From: Bdellovibrionales bacterium
GTDB taxonomy: Bacteria > Bdellovibrionota > UBA1018 > CAIPTA01
Assembly: GCA_021730855.1 (NCBI GenBank)
Contig: JAKFYM010000246.1
Location: forward strand, 1 to 10,499
Reading direction: 5' to 3'
Length of the DNA stretch: 10,499 nucleotides
Below are positions 6,824 to 10,499 of this stretch, piece after piece (position 1 is the first letter of the stretch; each line of letters begins with the position of its first letter). Both the position numbers and the translations under genes were made by a program. Under the pieces are notes generated by a model. It had not been told where the DNA came from. It made no database searches and saw only the letters and a program-made list of their open reading frames with translations.

Positions 6824-8467
6824 AGGATAGAGTCGTCCCGAACCAAAAGCGCGACCCGAAACTCGCAAAATCGGCGGGGCCTGCTTTCGTTTGTGCTCGT
6901 TGATTCGCACCGTACGCGCAATGGATTCGAGCAGGGTGAGATCGGCCTCCGGAAATTCTTTCTGCAAGCGAGGCAGAGCCACCAATGGACCGAGCTCTTC
7001 CTCGACGAGGAGTTTTAGCGCGAGGTCGAGCAAATCATAGGGTGGTAGGCTGTCTTGGTCGGTCTGATTCGGGCGCAACTCGGCGGACGGAGCCTTAGTG
7101 AGGGTGCGCTCGGGAATGCGGGCTTGCACCGAGTTCAAGTAGGCCGCTAGCGCATACACTTCCGTCTTATACAGATCCCCAATCACCGCCAAAGCGCCGC
7201 ACATATCGCCATAGAGCGTGGTGTACCCCATGGCAAACTCACTCTTATTCCCGGTGGCCAGTGCCAGCGCCTGAAACTTATTGGCGAAGGCCATGACAGC
7301 GGTGCCGCGAATGCGGGCCTGAAGGTTCTCGTCGGTGGCGTCGTCTTTTTGCCCGGCAAAAAATGGACTGAGCGCCATGCTGAAGGTGGAATGGATCATC
7401 TTGATCGGAAGGTGGCGCTTTTGCAGGCCGGTCTTCGCCGCAAGCTCTTCGGCATCCTCCACAGAATGCACGGACGAAAACTTTGTGGGCAACACAAGCC
7501 CTATCACATTCTCCGGGCCTAGCGCCTCACAGGCCAAGGTGGCCACGAGGGCAGAGTCTATTCCCCCAGAAATTCCCAGCACCGCCCGTCGAAAACCATT
7601 CTTGTGGGCGTAATCGCGAATTCCGGTGACAAGCATCGTGCTCAGATCCCGAAGGCCAGCATCCTGGAGCGGGCGGGAAGATTTTATTTCTCCGTCTAGG
7701 CGCAAAAGCAGGGGCTCTTTTCCCGCCTCCATTTTTTCGGCCCGCAGCTGCCCCTTGGCATCCACGAAAAAAGCGTCCCCATCGAAGAGAATATCGTCGT
7801 GCCCACCAAAGTGATTCACATAGGCGATCGGCACCCCCACCTCGGTGGCGCATTTTTGGAGGGTAGCGCGGCGGCGGGCTTTCTTTTCTTGGTCGTAGGG
7901 CGAGGCCGAGAGATTCACGATCAGGTCCGCACCCGCAAACTGGGCGGTGGGATTTCCCGAATAGATCTTGCGCCCGCGAATCTGCATTTCGTGCCAGGAG
8001 TCTTCGCAAATAAGCAGGCCGATTTTTTTTCCGGCAAACGAAATCGGCGCCCGATAGCTCTCCGCGAGCGCGGTGGCTGCATCAAAATAGCGGCTCTCGT
8101 GGAAAACATCATAGTAGGGAATGAGGGTTTTCGCCCGATCTTCCCGCTCGGCGCCATGGAGAAAGACCGCGCCATTGGCTAAGCCACGCGTGGCACCGGT
8201 GGCGAGAGTGGTGCCCACCACCACCCCAATTTTAGGGTATTCGGCTCGCAGCCACGCATGAAAATCCTCTAGCTGGGTTTCGGCTCTTTTCTGCCAATCC
8301 GGCCGCGTGAGCAGATCTTTGGGCAAATACCCCACCAGCGAGAGCTCGGGGAAAACTAAAAAGCTCGCCCCTTCGGCGACGGCTTCTTTCACACGCGTTC
8401 GGTGGATCTTGAGGTTACCCTCGAAATCTCCGATGCGAACGTTTACCGGCAGGAGTGCGAGCTTCAC
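6806..8467 (-). CDS. nadE: glutamine-dependent NAD+ synthetase
   Basis: NadE converts nicotinic acid adenine dinucleotide to NAD+ with ATP, taking ammonia from glutamine; it is the last cytoplasmic step of NAD synthesis. The 553 residues hold two domains. The N-terminal nitrilase-type glutaminase (1 to about 260) shows the Glu-Lys-Cys triad: E41 in VFPELSLVGY, K113 in AKTLIPYYDVF, C154 in LLICEDSW. The C-terminal synthetase has the ATP PP-loop LGISGGIDSALV (298-309), GNKSEFAMGYTTLYGDM (406-422), and the typical end (KRKQAPPILRVSGRAFG). Length fits the single-chain two-domain form. The start must be the GTG at 8467, because an in-frame TAA lies 6 nt upstream and no other plausible start is near. 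It has no clear Shine-Dalgarno and follows ndk by 13 AT-rich nt. Confidence 0.96.
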   Translation of the reverse strand: MKLALLPVNVRIGDFEGNLKIHRTRVKEAVAEGASFLVFPELSLVGYLPKDLLTRPDWQKRAETQLEDFHAWLRAEYPKIGVVVGTTLATGATRGLANGAVFLHGAEREDRAKTLIPYYDVFHESRYFDAATALAESYRAPISFAGKKIGLLICEDSWHEMQIRGRKIYSGNPTAQFAGADLIVNLSASPYDQEKKARRRATLQKCATEVGVPIAYVNHFGGHDDILFDGDAFFVDAKGQLRAEKMEAGKEPLLLRLDGEIKSSRPLQDAGLRDLSTMLVTGIRDYAHKNGFRRAVLGISGGIDSALVATLACEALGPENVIGLVLPTKFSSVHSVEDAEELAAKTGLQKRHLPIKMIHSTFSMALSPFFAGQKDDATDENLQARIRGTAVMAFANKFQALALATGNKSEFAMGYTTLYGDMCGALAVIGDLYKTEVYALAAYLNSVQARIPERTLTKAPSAELRPNQTDQDSLPPYDLLDLALKLLVEEELGPLVALPRLQKEFPEADLTLLESIARTVRINEHKRKQAPPILRVSGRAFGSGRLYPLTCLY

Positions 8468-8480
8468 AAATTATTTTATT

Positions 8481-8909
8481 TTAGTCGCGAGTACAGACTT
8501 CGTTCTTATCGAAAAAATAGGCCACTTCGCGCTGCGCACTGGCTGCGGAATCACTGCCGTGCACGGCATTGGCTTCGATCGAATCGGCAAAATCCTTGCG
8601 AAGCGTGCCCGGAGCGGCTTTTCCCGGATCCGTGGCGCCCATGATTTCGCGATTCTTGAGGACGGCGTTTTCCCCGCGTAGGGCGAGCAAGAGAATCGGG
8701 CCGCTGGTCATGAAACGGATCAGGCTGTCGAAAAAAGGGCGATCTTTATGTTCAATATAAAAACCTTCGGCCTTTTCCCGAGGCAGACGGCACATTTTCG
8801 CCGCCACTACTTCGAGCCCGCTGTCTTCGAATCGACTTAGAATCTTGCCGATCACATTTTTTTTCACTGCATTGGGCTTGATGATGGAAAAGGTAACTTC
8901 CGTGGGCAT
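8481..8909 (-). CDS. ndk: nucleoside diphosphate kinase
   Basis: Ndk moves the gamma-phosphate of ATP to other nucleoside diphosphates through a phosphohistidine, balancing NTP and dNTP pools. The 142-residue length is typical. Visible motifs are TFSIIKPNAV (6-15), HKDRPFF (54-60), the nucleotide-contacting MGATDPGKAAPGTLR (90-104) and the active site NAVHGSDS (114-121) with phosphorylated His117. The start at 8909 is set by a strong AAGGAGA 5 nt upstream, and the N-terminus matches the family; the frame is open 20 codons further but without support. It is first in the operon with nadE, behind a good promoter. There is no sign of truncation. Confidence 0.97.
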   Translation of the reverse strand: MPTEVTFSIIKPNAVKKNVIGKILSRFEDSGLEVVAAKMCRLPREKAEGFYIEHKDRPFFDSLIRFMTSGPILLLALRGENAVLKNREIMGATDPGKAAPGTLRKDFADSIEANAVHGSDSAASAQREVAYFFDKNEVCTRD

Positions 8910-8940
8910 GTAGATCTCCTTCGTTCTGGTTTTCGATATT

Positions 8941-8969
8941 GTTATGGCAAAAGCTTCCGAGAATGACAA
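8941..8969 (-). promoter_or_regulatory. ndk: sigma70-type promoter of the ndk-nadE operon
   Basis: Read leftward, TTGTCA (8964-8969, 5 of 6 to consensus) and CATAAC (8941-8946, 4 of 6) are separated by 17 nt. They sit 32 nt before the ATG, leaving a short leader that carries the AAGGAGA ribosome binding site at 8915-8921. Confidence 0.6.
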
Positions 8970-8996
8970 GGGTTTTGCCGCGGACCTGAAGGAAGC

Positions 8997-9098
8997 CTAA
9001 CGACCCAAGTGGAGATGAATCTGCCGCCAATAGGCACGCCGGCCCCAACGGAACCAAAAGAGGTGAAAGGCTAAAAACAGCCAGGCTAGAGCGAGCAT
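8997..9098 (-). CDS. possible 33-residue membrane microprotein
   Basis: A short frame starts at ATG 9098, with an in-frame stop 9 nt upstream, and ends at TAG 8997. It begins MLALAWLFLAFHLFWFRWGR and continues with a basic, His/Arg-rich tail, so it would be one membrane segment with a positive C-terminus. It lies between ndk and the divergent exported-protein gene, upstream of the ndk promoter. No Shine-Dalgarno is visible and such frames occur by chance, so this is a weak call. Confidence 0.2.
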   Translation of the reverse strand: MLALAWLFLAFHLFWFRWGRRAYWRQIHLHLGR

Positions 9099-9156
9099 GA
9101 CTGGAATCTACTATTTTTGCCCGCTTTTTCAAGGAAAGTTGAGGAATTTCCGATAC

Positions 9157-10155
9157 GTGAACTGGATGAAAACCGGAGCAAAGCGGCCTTGGAATCTCCT
9201 CTTTTTGCAGGCATGCCTGCTGCTATTTTGCTTTTTCCAGGCCCAGGCTGCCGAATTTTTTTTCCCTCATTACCGAAACCAAAGCTGGGCAGAGGTTTCG
9301 GAAAAACTGCGTCGCGATGGTTTCACTCCCGTGCCAAACTCCCGCCTCGTGCACGATGCCGAGGGCACCGAGTATGTTTTTCAAGCTAGCACGGGAAAAC
9401 TAACACCCACAGGCAAGCGCTGGCCGCCATTGCGAGCGGAGACCACGCCCCTATCGCGGGATCCGCGTTCTCAGGACGCGCACGGGAGCTTCGGCTTAGA
9501 GGGTCCTGACCTTCCTGAGCAATCGTTTCGTTTTTCCAATGGCGCGCGCCTAGACTATGGCTTCGGAACCATGGAGGACATTCACTACACTTCGGCGATG
9601 GGGGAAGAAACCATGATCTTTCGCGGCAAGCTCGGAGTGTTGAGCCTCGAACCCGCAGATGCGGCCAACTATGGCGGTGACCTCCAAGTCTGGCCCGTGC
9701 AGGCCGACGGAGAGCTACGCATCCTACCCATTGCCGACGAAAATCACCTGATGCTAATCGACGACGAAGGCCGGCTCTTCCGCACCTCTATCCCTTGGCA
9801 GAGCCTCACCCACCTGAATTTCAAGGATCTCCCTTACCTGCACTTCCAAGGAGAAACCTACCACTACGTGTCCATCCAGCTCACCAGTGCTCCGAGAGTT
9901 TCGGGGCGTACCTTTTTGCTGAGACGCTCGGACGGAGAATTGCTGAGCGTGGACCAGGAATTTCACGCGGACCTTCCGAAACTAAGCCCCACAGGGCGTT
10001 TGGAATTTGCCGATGGTCGCCGCGCCTTAGATTTGCGAGCCTTTGAAGCCCTCTCCCCGACGATCCGGAGCCCTCTTCCCCTGCAGGACGATGCTCTTTG
10101 CGTCAGCCAATTTCGCAAGCTTGGGAAAGTACCCGCCCCCGCAAACGACAACTAG
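9157..10155 (+). CDS. exported protein of unknown function
   Basis: From GTG 9157 the product has 332 residues. The N-terminus has a basic start (KTGAKR), a hydrophobic core (WNLLFLQACLLLFCFF) and a likely signal peptidase site after AQA, before AEFFFP, so it is periplasmic or outer-envelope. The mature part is rich in short beta-type stretches with repeated D-G-E-L or D-E-G-R-L turns (GELRILPIADENHLMLIDDE, RRSDGELLSV), which suggests a beta-sheet or propeller-like fold; no family is recognised. GTG 9157 is preferred because GAGGAA lies 10 nt upstream. ATG 9166 would also keep the signal peptide. ATG 9097 would add 20 unlikely residues ahead of it. The gene is divergent from ndk and is followed 6 nt later by the second structured repeat. 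Confidence 0.75.
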   Translation: MNWMKTGAKRPWNLLFLQACLLLFCFFQAQAAEFFFPHYRNQSWAEVSEKLRRDGFTPVPNSRLVHDAEGTEYVFQASTGKLTPTGKRWPPLRAETTPLSRDPRSQDAHGSFGLEGPDLPEQSFRFSNGARLDYGFGTMEDIHYTSAMGEETMIFRGKLGVLSLEPADAANYGGDLQVWPVQADGELRILPIADENHLMLIDDEGRLFRTSIPWQSLTHLNFKDLPYLHFQGETYHYVSIQLTSAPRVSGRTFLLRRSDGELLSVDQEFHADLPKLSPTGRLEFADGRRALDLRAFEALSPTIRSPLPLQDDALCVSQFRKLGKVPAPANDN

Positions 10156-10161
10156 AAGCTC

Positions 10162-10292
10162 GCTCAGTCGCAATTCTTTCTCCTCGAGGCGTCCGACGAG
10201 GGCCAGCCAGCGGCCTCCTTGAGCGCTGGAACGGGGAACCGACGAGAGAGCGAAAAGTGGGCAATGAAGAGTGGGCAGAATTGCGATGGAGC
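10162..10292 (+). repeat. structured dispersed intergenic repeat, copy 2
   Basis: This is the second copy of the element at 808-934, in the same orientation. Segment 10184-10208 is identical to 833-857, and 10209-10242 matches 862-895 at 29 of 34 positions. The 4 nt at 858-861 are missing here, and about 15 extra nt (10243-10257) follow the core. The arms GCTCAGTCGCAATTCTTTCT (10162-10181) and 10273-10292 pair at 18 of 20 positions counting G-U, with two mismatches. The arms are homologous to those of copy 1, but several pairs have changed on both sides. It begins 6 nt after the stop of the exported-protein gene and ends 32 nt before the stop of the convergent partial gene. Confidence 0.8.
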
Positions 10293-10324
10293 CAGTTGGT
10301 TTGAAAAGTGGAAGTCTACTGCGG

Positions 10325-10499
10325 CTATGGTGGGTGGGTACCAAGGTATTTGCGTTCTAGATTTTCTAGAGCGGCGCGACTAAGGGCGCCCTGGAGAAGT
10401 GAGCGCGGGGACGCAGATCTGAGTGAGCGCGGAGCGCGAGCGGGTGGGCGGAGGCGCGGCGGGGAAGGGTTTGCGTGGAGGTGGGGAAATACTGCGCGC
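10325..10499 (-). CDS. C-terminal end of a protein, unknown (5' part lies beyond the window)
   Basis: A frame open from the right edge (first whole codon at 10498) runs 57 codons to TAG at 10325. The first 32 residues are Pro/Arg/Ser-rich (PSPPRLRPPARAPRSLRS), like a disordered linker. The last part, LLQGALSRAALENLERKYLG and THPP, looks like an amphipathic helix. No family can be named from this. The other frames here are broken by stops, and the amino acid make-up of the last 25 residues is protein-like, so a real gene end is likely but not proven. Confidence 0.4.
   Translation of the reverse strand, partial: RAVFPHLHANPSPPRLRPPARAPRSLRSASPRSLLQGALSRAALENLERKYLGTHPP

Noticed and set aside
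7527..8009. Long leftward frame within nadE, out of frame with it
   Set aside because: It lies wholly inside the well-conserved nadE gene and its product is Arg/Gly/Pro-rich as expected of a shadow frame in GC-rich DNA.
10440..10485. G-quadruplex-forming run on the plus strand
   Set aside because: The G-runs are uneven and need a loop of about 12 nt; they are explained by Pro/Arg codons of the leftward partial gene.
1..10499. tRNA, rRNA or riboswitch
   Set aside because: Scanning the intergenic stretches I found no cloverleaf, no rRNA-like segment and no recognisable riboswitch core; the gaps are mostly short.

Overview
The window reads as chromosomal DNA of a Gram-negative bacterium with moderately high GC. 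It holds mostly housekeeping genes plus several conserved-looking genes of unknown function. An outer-membrane-type lipoprotein lytic transglycosylase with LysM domains shows a diderm envelope. The mix of ATP-type phosphofructokinase, RlmH, glutamine-dependent NAD synthetase and a lysine-rich coiled-coil DNA-binding-like protein would suit a deltaproteobacterial or Bdellovibrionota-like organism. That placement is inference with low confidence, because no marker gene in the window fixes it.

Layout, left to right. A ComF-type phosphoribosyltransferase fragment runs leftward off the window (1-534). It is divergent from, and overlaps by 2 nt, a small membrane protein gene (533-802). A 127-nt structured repeat element (808-934) fills the gap between that gene and the convergent pfkA. 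A tightly packed leftward operon spans 6056 to 943: an anchored protein with a duplicated pilin-like domain, then mltD, an FAD-dependent oxidoreductase, rlmH and pfkA. Its gene junctions are 35 nt, a 23-nt overlap, 0 nt, and an overlapping stop/start. After a 250-nt intergenic stretch with a clear leftward terminator comes a second leftward operon, ndk - nadE - basic coiled-coil protein (8909 to 6309), with a good sigma70-like promoter. Rightward from about 9157 lies an exported protein of unknown function, followed by a second copy of the structured repeat (10162-10292). The C-terminal end of a further leftward gene enters from the right edge (10499-10325).

The most unusual signal is the pair of repeat elements. 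They share a 25-nt identical segment and a similar inner hairpin. Their long terminal arms differ in sequence between copies, yet three base pairs have changed on both sides so that pairing is kept. Both lie between convergent genes, in the same orientation, just behind the stop codon of a rightward gene. This looks like a dispersed structured intergenic element, possibly an RNA-level 3' end or terminator structure or a mobile palindromic repeat, whose genome-wide distribution should be examined.

Metabolically the operons cover glycolysis (pfkA), NAD synthesis (nadE), nucleotide balance (ndk), ribosome maturation (rlmH) and peptidoglycan remodelling (mltD). Their grouping looks like co-transcribed housekeeping rather than one pathway.
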